Positions 17,480 to 26,008 of a stretch of 54,170 bases of DNA are shown here, piece after piece. Under the pieces are notes generated by a model that had not been told where the DNA came from, searched no databases, and saw only the letters and a list, made by a program, of their open reading frames with translations. The position numbers and the translations under genes were made by a program. This DNA comes from Sphingopyxis granuli NBRC 100800 (GTDB lineage: Bacteria > Pseudomonadota > Alphaproteobacteria > Sphingomonadales > Sphingomonadaceae): assembly GCF_001591045.1 (NCBI RefSeq), contig NZ_BCUA01000021.1, positions 1 through 54,170 on the forward strand. The letters run 5' to 3'. Positions within the stretch are counted from its first letter, which is position 1. Each line of letters opens with the position of its first letter.

Positions 17480-17498
17480 CAAACCGTATTTCTTAAAA
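17480..17498 (-). promoter_or_regulatory. Recurring 19-bp motif, site 1 (TonB receptor promoter)
   Basis: On the - strand TTTTAAGAAATACGGTTTG, 50 bases upstream of the TonB receptor start and in its orientation. With the flanking AACATCG it matches the thiolase-side site at 17 of 20 positions over the region AAAMATCGTTTTRAGAAWTA. Confidence 0.55.
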
Positions 17499-17587
17499 CG
17501 ATGTTTTGACTCTTTCGGTGTGATAGTCAAGCAGCTATATTGCGCTATATGAAGGAGGGGATGGAGGATATGCGGGCGAATCTCGTT

Positions 17588-17606
17588 CATACCTATGTTC
17601 TTAATA
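17588..17606 (-). promoter_or_regulatory. Recurring 19-bp motif, site 3
   Basis: On the - strand TATTAAGAACATAGGTATG, a second copy in the 384-base region between the divergent TonB receptor and SDR genes, in the receptor's orientation. The rest of that region (17430-17813) is non-coding and contains a very AT-rich stretch at 17703-17765. Confidence 0.5.
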
Positions 17607-17759
17607 TGAATCCTCTATGCGCAGGTTCGCGTTCCGCCTCCGCGCTCTCGGCCGCTCCCCGTCGGAGGGGTTCGTCGGTCCCCTGTCCATCGACGCAATC
17701 ATGCTTTTAACAGATATAAGGTATATTATAATTTATTGTATAATCTCGATAATTACATA

Positions 17760-17778
17760 TTTTAAGAAAAGAGGTTTG
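17760..17778 (+). promoter_or_regulatory. Recurring 19-bp motif, site 4 (SDR promoter)
   Basis: TTTTAAGAAAAGAGGTTTG on the + strand, 35 bases upstream of the SDR start, in the orientation of that gene. Confidence 0.5.
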
Positions 17779-17813
17779 ATCATGACTCGGTCGCGGCAAG
17801 GAGAGGGTGTGCG

Positions 17814-18719
17814 ATGAAGGACTTCAAGGGCAAGGTGGCCGTGATTACGGGCGGCGCCAGCGGGATCGGCTTGGCCCTCGCCAATCGTTTCGGGCGCGAA
17901 GGGTGCCGAATCATGCTGGCCGACATCGAGGAGGAGGCGCTGCAGGTCGCGGTCGATCAGCTGCGCGGCAGCGGGATCGAGGCGGAGGGTCACCGGACCG
18001 ACGTTTCGGATCTTCATTCGGTGGAGGGCCTGCGGGATCGGGTGAATTCGACATTTGGCCATACGGCTCTGTTGTTCAACAACGCGGGTGTTTCGATCAC
18101 GGGACCGACCTGGAAGATGTCGCCCGACGACTGGCGCTGGGTGTGGGACGTGAATGTCTGGGGAGCGGTGAATGGCATACGCGCCTTTCTTCCCGACATG
18201 ATCGATCGGGGCGAGGGCGGGCATGTCATCAACACCGGTTCGCTGGCTTCGTTCAACGGCAATGGCGATCACGCGCCCTATTGCTCGTCCAAGGCGGCCC
18301 TGCTGGGGATGAGCCAATCGCTCTACAGCGAAATGGCGGCGATGATGACCGGCATTGGCGTATCCATCCTGTGTCCGGGCATGGTTGCAACGCAAATCCA
18401 CCGGAGTTGGCGGAACAGGCCAGAGGCCGACAATGCCTGGAGCGACCGCGAATATGCCGACGAAGCGTTCAGGCAAGGCAGTGAAGAGTTTCAAGGTCGC
18501 GGGCTGAGCCCGGAACAAATTGCCGATGCGACCTTCGACGGGGTCCGGAACGGCAGCTTCTATATCTTTGCCGGCAACACCTGGTCGGCATTCTTGGCGG
18601 AGACCATGGGGCGCGCCATGCGTGCCGAAAATCCGCTGGTCATGACGTGGGGCGAGGATCGGCGCCCTCTCGATGAACGTGAGCTCCTGCCCTGGCACGC
18701 TATCTCGGGGACTGTGTGA
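17814..18719 (+). CDS. Short-chain dehydrogenase/reductase (SDR)
   Basis: A 301-residue classical SDR: cofactor motif TGGASGIG at 12-19, NNAG at 89-92, catalytic S143, Y156 and K160 (TGSLASF; YCSSK). ADIEE at the end of the second beta strand carries an acidic residue, which favours NAD over NADP. The C-terminal extension (WSAFLAETMGRAM) is typical of the longer LinX-like members. AGGAGAGG precedes the ATG. It overlaps the dioxygenase gene in TGATG, so the pair is translationally coupled. A role in oxidising hydroxyl groups of PVA-derived fragments is plausible; the substrate is not defined. Confidence 0.9.
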   Translation: MKDFKGKVAVITGGASGIGLALANRFGREGCRIMLADIEEEALQVAVDQLRGSGIEAEGHRTDVSDLHSVEGLRDRVNSTFGHTALLFNNAGVSITGPTWKMSPDDWRWVWDVNVWGAVNGIRAFLPDMIDRGEGGHVINTGSLASFNGNGDHAPYCSSKAALLGMSQSLYSEMAAMMTGIGVSILCPGMVATQIHRSWRNRPEADNAWSDREYADEAFRQGSEEFQGRGLSPEQIADATFDGVRNGSFYIFAGNTWSAFLAETMGRAMRAENPLVMTWGEDRRPLDERELLPWHAISGTV

Positions 18720-19531
18720 TGAGATTTCGGACGCTGACCGACGAAGAGATCGCCCACCACGAAGCGCAACTGGAGCGCGACGGTTATACGATCGTCACGA
18801 GTCTCATAGACGACGCCGGTTGCGATCGCCTTCGGGCATGCCTCGACACGCTGCATGATGCGCAGGCCTTCGGCGACAATGATTTTGCGGGAACGAGAAC
18901 GAAGCGCGTTTTCAATCTCTTCGCCAAGACCAGGGAGCTGGATGCCTTGCTGACCGAGCCCTCCGTGGTTCGGCTGGTCCGCCATCTCCTGGGCCCCGAA
19001 GCGCAACTCTCGATCGCATCCACGATGGAAATCCATGGCGGAGAAACTGCGCAGGCGATCCATCAGGACGATGCCTATTTCCCGGTACGCCCGCATCCTC
19101 CGCTGGTCGTTAACACGATCTGGGCGTTGACGCCCTTCACGGACGCCAATGGCGGGACGCGCGTCGTTCCGGGTTCGCACCTGAGTTCGGATCCGGTCGA
19201 TACGCGAGCGCCCTCGATCGCTATCGAGATGCCGCGGGGTTCGGCATTGCTGTGGGACGGCCAGCTCTGGCATGGCGGCGGCGCGAATGTAACGCAGGAA
19301 GCGCGCTTCGGCCTCAGCCTCAACTATTGTCGCGGGTGGCTTCGCCAGCAGGAAAACCAGTATCTCGGGCTTGATCCCCAAGTCGTTAGCCTGTTGCCCG
19401 ACGACGTTCAGAAGCTGCTGGGCTACGATATTTGCCAGTTTGTCGGCTGGGTCGACGGGCGTCATCCCATGCGTGCGATCCTGCCCGATGTTCGCACCCG
19501 GATATATGCAGGCCGGCGGGGAGCGGATTGA
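18719..19531 (+). CDS. Phytanoyl-CoA dioxygenase family protein
   Basis: A 270-residue Fe(II)/2-oxoglutarate oxygenase of the PhyH family. Iron ligands H115-x-D117 are in AIHQDDAYFP and the distal H185 in DGQLWHGGGAN; GGTRVVPGSHLSS is the conserved strand. The start at 18719 overlaps the SDR stop (TGATG). It differs strongly from the PhyH protein encoded at 2212-3189, so the two are not a recent duplication. Such enzymes hydroxylate aliphatic carbons; here it may modify branched or oxidised fragments, but no substrate can be named. Confidence 0.87.
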   Translation: MRFRTLTDEEIAHHEAQLERDGYTIVTSLIDDAGCDRLRACLDTLHDAQAFGDNDFAGTRTKRVFNLFAKTRELDALLTEPSVVRLVRHLLGPEAQLSIASTMEIHGGETAQAIHQDDAYFPVRPHPPLVVNTIWALTPFTDANGGTRVVPGSHLSSDPVDTRAPSIAIEMPRGSALLWDGQLWHGGGANVTQEARFGLSLNYCRGWLRQQENQYLGLDPQVVSLLPDDVQKLLGYDICQFVGWVDGRHPMRAILPDVRTRIYAGRRGAD

Positions 19532-19990
19532 AGTTCCGATGCTCCGGAAAATTCCCGTGGCGTCTGATGCCCAGCTTTCCGCGGCATACTATATTTCTCT
19601 CGCATCAAGACTTGGTTATCTTTCAATGGGGGAGGGCAGGCCCGCGAGGCGTCCCTCCTGCTGAGAGAAGCCGGCCATTCGGGGATTTTTTTTTGTTTAT
19701 TTATTAAGGGGATAAACGAGGGTGCGCGGCTCGCTGGTGCCCGGGAGTTTTTGATGCCGTCGCCTTCTGGTTTTTTGCTGGGCAGGCTGGAAGATGGCTG
19801 ATGCAGCAATCAAGATCGGCCGCTGTCAGGCGATTCCCGGTATTCACGATGATCGACAGAAAAACGTCATTACCGTGCGCGTAATCGGCTTGGGCTGCCA
19901 TTTTGGGATCGCGGAGGTGGGGTGCGCCATGGTGCCTCTGGACATTAATGAGAAAACTGGTATGTCGGCGGAAAGATATGGGAGAGAGGC
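19532..19990 (+). other. Intergenic leader region of the oph operon
   Basis: This 459-base stretch has no convincing gene. It holds a GGAGGG/CCCTCC hairpin (about 19629-19657) followed by a run of nine T at 19686-19694, probably the terminator of the SDR-dioxygenase unit, and a second T-rich stretch to 19780. Two copies of the 19-bp motif occur: a weak one on the - strand at 19585-19603 and a good one at 19946-19964. GGGAGAGAGG at 19979-19988 is a strong ribosome-binding site for oph. Confidence 0.5.
19946..19964 (+). promoter_or_regulatory. Recurring 19-bp motif, site 10 (oph promoter)
   Basis: TAATGAGAAAACTGGTATG on the + strand, 26 bases upstream of the oph start and in its orientation. 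Confidence 0.5.
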
Positions 19991-21085
19991 ATGTTCAAAC
20001 CTGTTGTAAAGTCGCGGCCAAGCCGTTCGTTTTGTTATCTTGCCGGCTGTCTGGCGATGGTAGCCGCGACCCTCTCTTCAACAGCGCAGGCCAAGAGCGA
20101 ATGGGCCTGCCCCGAGGGATTTACGCCTAAGGCGGGCCTAAACACCGATTTCCCATCCGACGGCAAGAAGCGGGCCTTCGTCGTCGTTCCACCGAAGGAT
20201 TCGGCCGGGGGTGCCCCCGTGTGGGTTCCGATGGTCGGCACGGTCGAGGCAACCAACTGGAATCTCAACGCACCTAGAAGCGGCAATAACGCGAAGCTGG
20301 CCGAGCATGGCTATATGGTAATTTCTCCTGTTCGCCAGTGTGCGGAGCAGGATCCGAATCTCGGGGCGGGCGCGTGCAACGGCGTGGGCAAGGATGGATG
20401 GACGTGGAACCCTTGGAACGACGGGCGTGCACCCGATGCTTCAGGCGACAAGTACAAGACCGATGCGGGTGACGATGTCCGCTTCTTCGAGGCGATGGTC
20501 CGCTGCGTCGGGACAAAGTGGAAGCTCGACCGCAAACGCCTCTTCCTGGGCGGTATCTCGGCGGGTGGCACGATGACGAACCGCGCCTTGCTGTTCGATT
20601 CCGAATTCTGGGCCGGTGGAATGCCGATCTCGGGCGAATGGTATTCGACGAAGGACGATGGAAGCACCGTCCCCTTCCAGGAAACGCGCAAGATGGTGGC
20701 GGCCGCGCCGGCCAAGATCTGGCAGGGCCGCGTCGGCCCCTATCCCTTGCCGTCGAAGCTAGACCCGATGGTCGTGATCACTGTGTGGGGAGGCGAAAAG
20801 GACTTGTGGGACTGCGGGCCTCCGCTCGGTCTTTGCTCGGACTATCGCCCCACCACGCAGGCCAGTTCCAACTATTTCAGCTCGATCTCCAACGTCGTCC
20901 ATGTCGCGTGCAGCGCTACGCACGGACATATGTGGCCGCAGGTCAATACCGACGCCTTCAATCTCTGGGCTTTGAACACGATGGCGTCGCATCCCAAGGG
21001 CAGCTCGCCCAAGGATTTCAAACTCACCGCCCCGCCGGAAGGTTATTCGTGCAAAATCGGACGATTTACGGATCATTACAAATGA
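19991..21085 (+). CDS. oph: Oxidized polyvinyl alcohol hydrolase
   Basis: A 364-residue secreted serine hydrolase. A signal peptide ends near TAQA-K35. The nucleophile elbow is GGISAGG with Ser190; D271 in WGGEKDLWDCG and H311 or H313 in SATHGHMWP are the likely other triad members. Several Cys pairs (for example CGPPLGLC) suit a periplasmic protein. The enzyme hydrolyses the beta-diketone groups made when PVA is oxidised, cutting the carbon chain to a methyl ketone and a carboxylic acid. The identification rests on overall recognition of the family and on the order oph-PVA dehydrogenase-cytochrome c known from Sphingopyxis sp. 113P3. The stop overlaps the dehydrogenase start by ATGA. Confidence 0.9.
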   Translation: MFKPVVKSRPSRSFCYLAGCLAMVAATLSSTAQAKSEWACPEGFTPKAGLNTDFPSDGKKRAFVVVPPKDSAGGAPVWVPMVGTVEATNWNLNAPRSGNNAKLAEHGYMVISPVRQCAEQDPNLGAGACNGVGKDGWTWNPWNDGRAPDASGDKYKTDAGDDVRFFEAMVRCVGTKWKLDRKRLFLGGISAGGTMTNRALLFDSEFWAGGMPISGEWYSTKDDGSTVPFQETRKMVAAAPAKIWQGRVGPYPLPSKLDPMVVITVWGGEKDLWDCGPPLGLCSDYRPTTQASSNYFSSISNVVHVACSATHGHMWPQVNTDAFNLWALNTMASHPKGSSPKDFKLTAPPEGYSCKIGRFTDHYK

Positions 21086-23079
21086 GCAAGCTCACAGAAG
21101 CGATGAGCCGGATCATGGGCTCCCATGCTTGGGGCGGGGCTGTTTTTTCGGCAGCGACACTGATCGCTTTCGGGTCGGTCGTACATGCATCCGGCACCGT
21201 GGCCGAAACGGCGCCCCAATCCGGGCATGCTGTCCCGGCAGACCAGCTCGATGGCGAGACCCTGTACAAGGCGCGCTGTGCCGCCTGCCACGACAATGCG
21301 GAAGGGCGTACACCGAGCCGGGAGGTGCTTTCGAAGAACCCGGCCAGTTTCATCCTCGCAAGCATGCGAACGGGCGCGATGGTACCGATGGCCGAAGGCC
21401 TGACGCTCGAGGAAATGACCGCGATCGCGCGTGCGGTCGGGAAGGCAGACGCAAAAACCGACGACGGCATCGACTTGCGCCGGATCTGGGGCAACAGCGT
21501 CGAAGGGACGCCGCTTGATGCACCACAATGTTCTTCGGCGCCAACGCCCGTCGATCTCGGCGCGGCCAACCAGTGGAACGGCTGGAGCACCGAAAAGGAT
21601 AACGGCCGTTTCCAGCGCAAGCCCGCACTGGACGTCGCCGACATACCGAAGCTTAAACTGAAATGGGCATTCCAGTATCCCGGCTCGAAGAACGGGCAGG
21701 CGACGGTCATCGGCGACAGGCTGTTCACGACCAGCATGTCGGGCGCGGTTTATGCTCTCAACGCCAAAACCGGCTGCGTTTATTGGCGGCACGCCGCCGA
21801 AGGCGCGACGCGCACCAGCCCCGTCATCGCGGCCCTGCCCGAAGGCGCGCCAGCGAAGACCGCGCTCTTCTTCTCGGACTTTACCAAGGCGGCTGTCGCA
21901 CTTGATGCCGAAACCGGCCAGCAGCTCTGGAAGACGGTGGTCGACGACCAGCCGGCGTTGCAGATGACCGGTTCGATTACATATTGGGACGGTAAGATCT
22001 ATGTGCCGATCTCGTCGGGCACCGAGGCATTTGCGCAAATCCCGACATGGGAATGCTGCAAGTTCCGGGGCGCGCTTGTGGCGCTCGATGCTGCGACGGG
22101 CAAAATCCTCTGGAAGCGCTACACAACCGAACAGGAACCGAGGCCGTTCAAGCTCAACAAGGCCGGCCGGCAAATGTGGGGACCTTCGGGCGGCGCGATC
22201 TGGGTAACGCCGACGGTCGATGAGGCGCGCCGCCTCATCTATGTGGGAACGTCGAACAGCTATACCGATGTTCCCTACGACAATTCTGACTCGGTGATGG
22301 CCATCGATGCCGACACCGGCGCCGTTCGCTGGACCGTGCAACTGCTCGCCGACGACAATTATATCGACGGCTGCTGGCAGAAGGGGAAGGAGCATGCGAA
22401 CTGCCCCAACCCGCTTGGCCCCGACTTCTCGATCGGCGCTGCGCCGATTTACAGGAAGATGGCGGACGGAAAGGAGTTTCTCCTTGTCGGGCAGAAATCG
22501 GGCATGATCTACGCGCTCGATCCGGCCAACAAGGGCGCGAAGATCTGGGAGCGGCAGCTGAGCCTTGGTAGCGCGCTTGGCGGCATCGAATTCGGTACGG
22601 CGGCCGATGACGGCAAGGTCTATGCGGGTGTTTCCGATATCGCGAGTCAGGCCAAGGACCGCGGTAAACCTGGTCTCTGGGCGCTCGATATTCGGACCGG
22701 CGAGGTCGCCTGGAACTTCCTGAACGCGCCGGATACGAAGTGCCGCTGGAACAACTGGTGGTGCCATGGCGCCTTCAGCCAGGCGATCAGCGTTATTCCC
22801 GGTGCGATCTTCGCTGGCAGCTATGATGGACATTTCCGCGCCTTCGATACCGCGACGGGCAAGATCATCTGGGACGTCGATACCGGCACAAAGGCGGTCA
22901 CGACGCTGAGCGGCGCGAAAGCCTTTGGCGGCGTGATGGACGGGGCAGGGCCGACGATCGCCGGCGGAATGGTCTATGTCCATTCAGGTTATGCCGGCCG
23001 ATCGAGCGAAAGCGGCGGGCGGGACCTGCGCGGCACGGACGGCAACATCCTGATGGCCTTCTCGGTCGATGGAAAATGA
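21082..23079 (+). CDS. pvaA: Polyvinyl alcohol dehydrogenase (PQQ- and haem-containing)
   Basis: A 665-residue quinohaemoprotein for the periplasm. After an N-terminal signal (AVFSAATLIAFGSVVHASG) comes a cytochrome c domain with CAACH at 66-70, then a PQQ beta-propeller with repeated blade ends such as YALNAKTGCVYWR, VALDAETGQQLWK, VALDAATGKILWK, MAIDADTGAVRWT, WALDIRTGEVAWN and RAFDTATGKIIWD. The enzyme oxidises secondary hydroxyls of PVA to ketones and passes electrons through its haem to a soluble cytochrome c. The ATG at 21082 overlaps the oph stop (ATGA); a longer in-frame ORF running back through oph is only a shadow. The cytochrome gene follows 42 bases later. Confidence 0.93.
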   Translation: MSKLTEAMSRIMGSHAWGGAVFSAATLIAFGSVVHASGTVAETAPQSGHAVPADQLDGETLYKARCAACHDNAEGRTPSREVLSKNPASFILASMRTGAMVPMAEGLTLEEMTAIARAVGKADAKTDDGIDLRRIWGNSVEGTPLDAPQCSSAPTPVDLGAANQWNGWSTEKDNGRFQRKPALDVADIPKLKLKWAFQYPGSKNGQATVIGDRLFTTSMSGAVYALNAKTGCVYWRHAAEGATRTSPVIAALPEGAPAKTALFFSDFTKAAVALDAETGQQLWKTVVDDQPALQMTGSITYWDGKIYVPISSGTEAFAQIPTWECCKFRGALVALDAATGKILWKRYTTEQEPRPFKLNKAGRQMWGPSGGAIWVTPTVDEARRLIYVGTSNSYTDVPYDNSDSVMAIDADTGAVRWTVQLLADDNYIDGCWQKGKEHANCPNPLGPDFSIGAAPIYRKMADGKEFLLVGQKSGMIYALDPANKGAKIWERQLSLGSALGGIEFGTAADDGKVYAGVSDIASQAKDRGKPGLWALDIRTGEVAWNFLNAPDTKCRWNNWWCHGAFSQAISVIPGAIFAGSYDGHFRAFDTATGKIIWDVDTGTKAVTTLSGAKAFGGVMDGAGPTIAGGMVYVHSGYAGRSSESGGRDLRGTDGNILMAFSVDGK

Positions 23080-23121
23080 TCGCTAATGCCTGTCGGGCGA
23101 GGATCAAGTGGAGAGCGTTGG

Positions 23122-23511
23122 ATGAATGATGCGTGCAAGTTGACTGTTTTCGGATCGGTCGGTGCCTTCCTTGTAGCGACCCTCACGGTCGAGACCGATG
23201 CATCTGCTAAGGCCCCTGCAGCGCCGGCCGCATTCGCCCGATGTGCAGCTTGCCATTCGGTGGTTCGCGGCGCGCCCAATAAAATGGGTCCGAACCTTGC
23301 CGGGATCGTCGGGAGTAAGGCCGCCACGCGTCCGGGTGGCCGATATTCGCCGGCGCTCAAGAAGAGCGGCATTGTCTGGAACAAGGCCAATCTCGCCGCC
23401 TATCTCAAGAACACCCAGACGACTGTCCCCGGCACGACCATGCCCAATCCGAATATTTCGAAGACGGCCGACAGCGACGCGATCATTGCCTATCTGACGG
23501 CATCCAAATGA
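23122..23511 (+). CDS. cytC: Class I cytochrome c, electron acceptor of PVA dehydrogenase
   Basis: A 129-residue periplasmic cytochrome c: hydrophobic N-terminal signal, haem-binding CAACH at 41-45, GPNLAGIVG, and the sixth ligand Met107 in PGTTMPNP. A cytochrome of this size follows the PVA dehydrogenase gene in Sphingopyxis sp. 113P3 and accepts its electrons. GGAGAG lies before the ATG at 23122; the longer frame from 23086 lacks a site. Its stop overlaps the next gene's ATG (ATGA at 23508), so electron transfer and CoA activation genes are translationally coupled. Confidence 0.92.
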   Translation: MNDACKLTVFGSVGAFLVATLTVETDASAKAPAAPAAFARCAACHSVVRGAPNKMGPNLAGIVGSKAATRPGGRYSPALKKSGIVWNKANLAAYLKNTQTTVPGTTMPNPNISKTADSDAIIAYLTASK

Positions 23512-25073
23512 CCGACATCCCGGCTGAGATCGCCTCCTGTCAGGCGCAGGAATTCGGTACATTCGAACGGCTTTTTGCGCTCCACGCCAAAGCCTTCCCC
23601 GATGCGTGCGCCCTGAACTGCGAGGGTGAGGAAATCAGTTACAGCGCGCTCGATGCGCTTGCCGATCGTGTCGCTGCCAGCTTGCAGCGCGATGGTGTCG
23701 AGGGCCGCGACGTTGTCGCCATATGCGCGTCGAGCAGCATCGCCTATGTCGCGGTCTTCATCGGGACCTTGCGGGCAGGGGCGGCCATCTCGCCCTTGTC
23801 TCCGACGTCAACACCGGACCAGCTTGCGGCCATGGTATCCGACAGCGGAGCGACCCACCTCTTTGCCGATGGTTCGGTCTCGCGAGACCTTGCCGGCGTC
23901 GAGGACGGCATTACCGCAAAACGCGTCGCGCTGGACGACGGCGCGCGGGGTGCGGGGTTCGCAGACTGGCTGCTGGCCGACGGGGCGGCGCCGACGCCTG
24001 TTCCGGTCGAGCCCCACTGGGCCTTCAACATCATCTACTCGTCGGGCACCACCGGGACTCCGAAGGGCATCGTCCAATCCCATGAGATGCGATGGAATCA
24101 TGTCGGGCGCCTCGGCGGCTATGGGCCGGGGTCGATCACGATGATCTCGACCGGGCTTTATTCCAATACCACGTTGGTCGTGTTCCTGCCGGCGTTGGCA
24201 ACCGGCGGCACAGTTGTCCTGATGCCGAAATTCGACGCGCGCCGCTTCCTCGAACTGAGCGAACAGCATCGCGCGAACTATGCCATGCTGGTGCCCGTGC
24301 AATATCGCCGCATCCTCGATGTGCCCGACTTCGACCGATATGATCTTTCGAGTTACATCATGAAATTCTGCACATCGGCGCCCTTTTCGGCAGCGCTAAA
24401 GGCCGAAGTGCTCGCCCGCTGGCCGGGCGGCCTCATCGAATGGTACGGGATGACCGAAGGCGGCGGCTCGTGCCAGCTCATCGCCCATGAACATCCCGAC
24501 AAGCTGCACACCGTGGGCCAGCCGCTCCCGGGGCATGAGATCCGGGTCATCGATGCCGACGGCAAATTTGCCGCGCCCGGCGAAGTGGGCGAAGTGGTGG
24601 GCCGGTCGGGCGCGATGATGAATGGTTATCACAACAAGCCCGACAAGACGGCGGAAGCCGAATGGTACAGCCCGGAGGGCGATCGTTATATTCGCACCGG
24701 CGATCTCGCCTCGGTCGACGAGGACGGCTTCTTCACGCTGATCGGCCGCAAGAAGGACATGATCATCTCGGGCGGCTTCAACATCTATCCCGTCGACCTC
24801 GAGGCCGCGCTCGTCGCGCATGATGCCGTGCGCGAAGCGGCCGTCATCGGTGTGCCGTCGCGCGACTGGGGGGAGACACCGGTCGGGTTCGTGACCCTCG
24901 TGCCCGGAGGACAAGCCCATGGCGACATGCTGCGCGATTTCGCCAATGCCCGGCTCGGCAAGACGCAGCGGCTCAGTGAAGTGCGCGTTGTCGATGCGCT
25001 GCCGCGAAGCGCCATCGGCAAGATATTGAAGCGCGAGCTCCAGGACCTGATGGCCTCAGAAGGCGCGGCCTGA
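23508..25073 (+). CDS. AMP-dependent acyl-CoA synthetase (ANL superfamily)
   Basis: A 521-residue adenylate-forming ligase. Motifs in order: IIYSSGTTGTPKG at 175-187 (phosphate-binding loop), EWYGMTEGGG (substrate/ATP-binding A5 region), YIRTGDLASVDEDGF (A7), IGRKKDMIISGGFNIYPVDLE (A8 hinge) and K505 in GKILKREL (A10 lysine). It activates a carboxylic acid to its AMP ester and then the CoA thioester. Its ATGA overlap with cytC makes it the natural candidate for activating the acids released by PVA hydrolysis after uptake. Nothing in the sequence gives the chain length. Confidence 0.9.
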   Translation: MTDIPAEIASCQAQEFGTFERLFALHAKAFPDACALNCEGEEISYSALDALADRVAASLQRDGVEGRDVVAICASSSIAYVAVFIGTLRAGAAISPLSPTSTPDQLAAMVSDSGATHLFADGSVSRDLAGVEDGITAKRVALDDGARGAGFADWLLADGAAPTPVPVEPHWAFNIIYSSGTTGTPKGIVQSHEMRWNHVGRLGGYGPGSITMISTGLYSNTTLVVFLPALATGGTVVLMPKFDARRFLELSEQHRANYAMLVPVQYRRILDVPDFDRYDLSSYIMKFCTSAPFSAALKAEVLARWPGGLIEWYGMTEGGGSCQLIAHEHPDKLHTVGQPLPGHEIRVIDADGKFAAPGEVGEVVGRSGAMMNGYHNKPDKTAEAEWYSPEGDRYIRTGDLASVDEDGFFTLIGRKKDMIISGGFNIYPVDLEAALVAHDAVREAAVIGVPSRDWGETPVGFVTLVPGGQAHGDMLRDFANARLGKTQRLSEVRVVDALPRSAIGKILKRELQDLMASEGAA

Positions 25074-25122
25074 GCTCCGGCAAGCAAACTACGATTTTCA
25101 ACATCGATCAAGGAACAGGGAT

Positions 25123-25950
25123 ATGGGCGAAAGGCTTGTGGGTAAGGTCGCGCTGATTACGGGCGGGACGAGCGGGATCGGCGAAGCGACGGTCGAACTT
25201 TTTATCGAACAGGGCTGCAAGGTCGTCTTTACGGGACGCAATGCCGACAAGGGTGCGACCATCGCGGCGCGCCTCGGCGATGCGGCCTTCTTCGTCGAAG
25301 GTGACATCCGCAGCGAAGCGGCCGTCAAGGCGGCGATCGACGCGACGACGGACCGGTTCGGGCGGCTCGACTGCCTTTTCAACAATGCCGGGGGCCCGAC
25401 GCGCGGAACGCTAGAGACCGTCACCTGGGACGATTATCGCGATGCGATGGATTTGCTGGTCGCCCCAGTGGTGTTCGGTATCAAATATGCGGCGCCGATC
25501 ATGAAGGCGCAGGGTTCGGGCGCGATCATCAATAATGCCAGCGTCGCCGCACTGCGTACCAACTATGGCGGTCATCTCTACAGTGGCGCGAAAGCGGCCG
25601 TCCGCCAGATCACCAAGGTCGCGGGATCGGAACTGGCACCATGGGGCATCACCGTCAACTCGATCGCGCCCGGCGGGATTGCGACGCCGATCTTCTTCGG
25701 CGGTTCGGAACGTGCGGCCGGCATGGAGGAAGGGCATGTCGCCGCCAGTATGGCGAAGCTCGAAAAGAATCTGGCGTCGGCAACGCCGATGCAACGCTCG
25801 GGCTTTCCGAAAGATATCGCCTATGGCGCGCTCTACCTGGCGAGCGACGAGGGTCGGTTCGTGACCTGCCACGATCTGGTGATCGACGCGGGCATGACCG
25901 CTGCCGGCAAGACCAGCTTCGAAGGCAAGCCGCCAGCACCGACCTGGTAG
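25123..25950 (+). CDS. Short-chain dehydrogenase/reductase (SDR)
   Basis: A 275-residue classical SDR: TGGTSGIG at 13-20, FNNAG at 86-90, S140, Y153 and K157 (NNASVAALRTNYGGHLYSGAK). TGRNADKG after the second strand, with Arg in place of an acidic residue, may favour NADP. It follows the acyl-CoA synthetase by 49 bases with AAGGAAC before the ATG, and ends at a terminator, so it is the last gene of the oph operon. It is related to but clearly distinct from the SDR encoded at 17814. Possible role: reduction or oxidation of keto/hydroxy intermediates. Confidence 0.9.
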   Translation: MGERLVGKVALITGGTSGIGEATVELFIEQGCKVVFTGRNADKGATIAARLGDAAFFVEGDIRSEAAVKAAIDATTDRFGRLDCLFNNAGGPTRGTLETVTWDDYRDAMDLLVAPVVFGIKYAAPIMKAQGSGAIINNASVAALRTNYGGHLYSGAKAAVRQITKVAGSELAPWGITVNSIAPGGIATPIFFGGSERAAGMEEGHVAASMAKLEKNLASATPMQRSGFPKDIAYGALYLASDEGRFVTCHDLVIDAGMTAAGKTSFEGKPPAPTW

Positions 25951-25974
25951 GGCACCCAGGTCAAGCGTTGCGGC

Positions 25975-26008
25975 AAGGCCGACCGGAACTGCTCTGGTCG
26001 GCCTTTTT
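25975..26008. terminator. Rho-independent terminator at the end of the oph operon
   Basis: A perfect 10-bp stem AAGGCCGACC / GGTCGGCCTT with an 11-base loop runs into TTTAT. It overlaps the stop codon of the convergent MFS gene and starts 24 bases after the SDR stop. Confidence 0.85.

Noticed and set aside
19794..20009. 71-codon frame before oph
   Set aside because: No family, no ribosome-binding site, and it overlaps the oph start; more likely leader RNA.
20518..21081. N-terminal extension of the PVA dehydrogenase frame back into oph
   Set aside because: The extension is out of frame with oph and has no signal peptide; the ATG at 21082 in the ATGA overlap gives a normal exported quinohaemoprotein.
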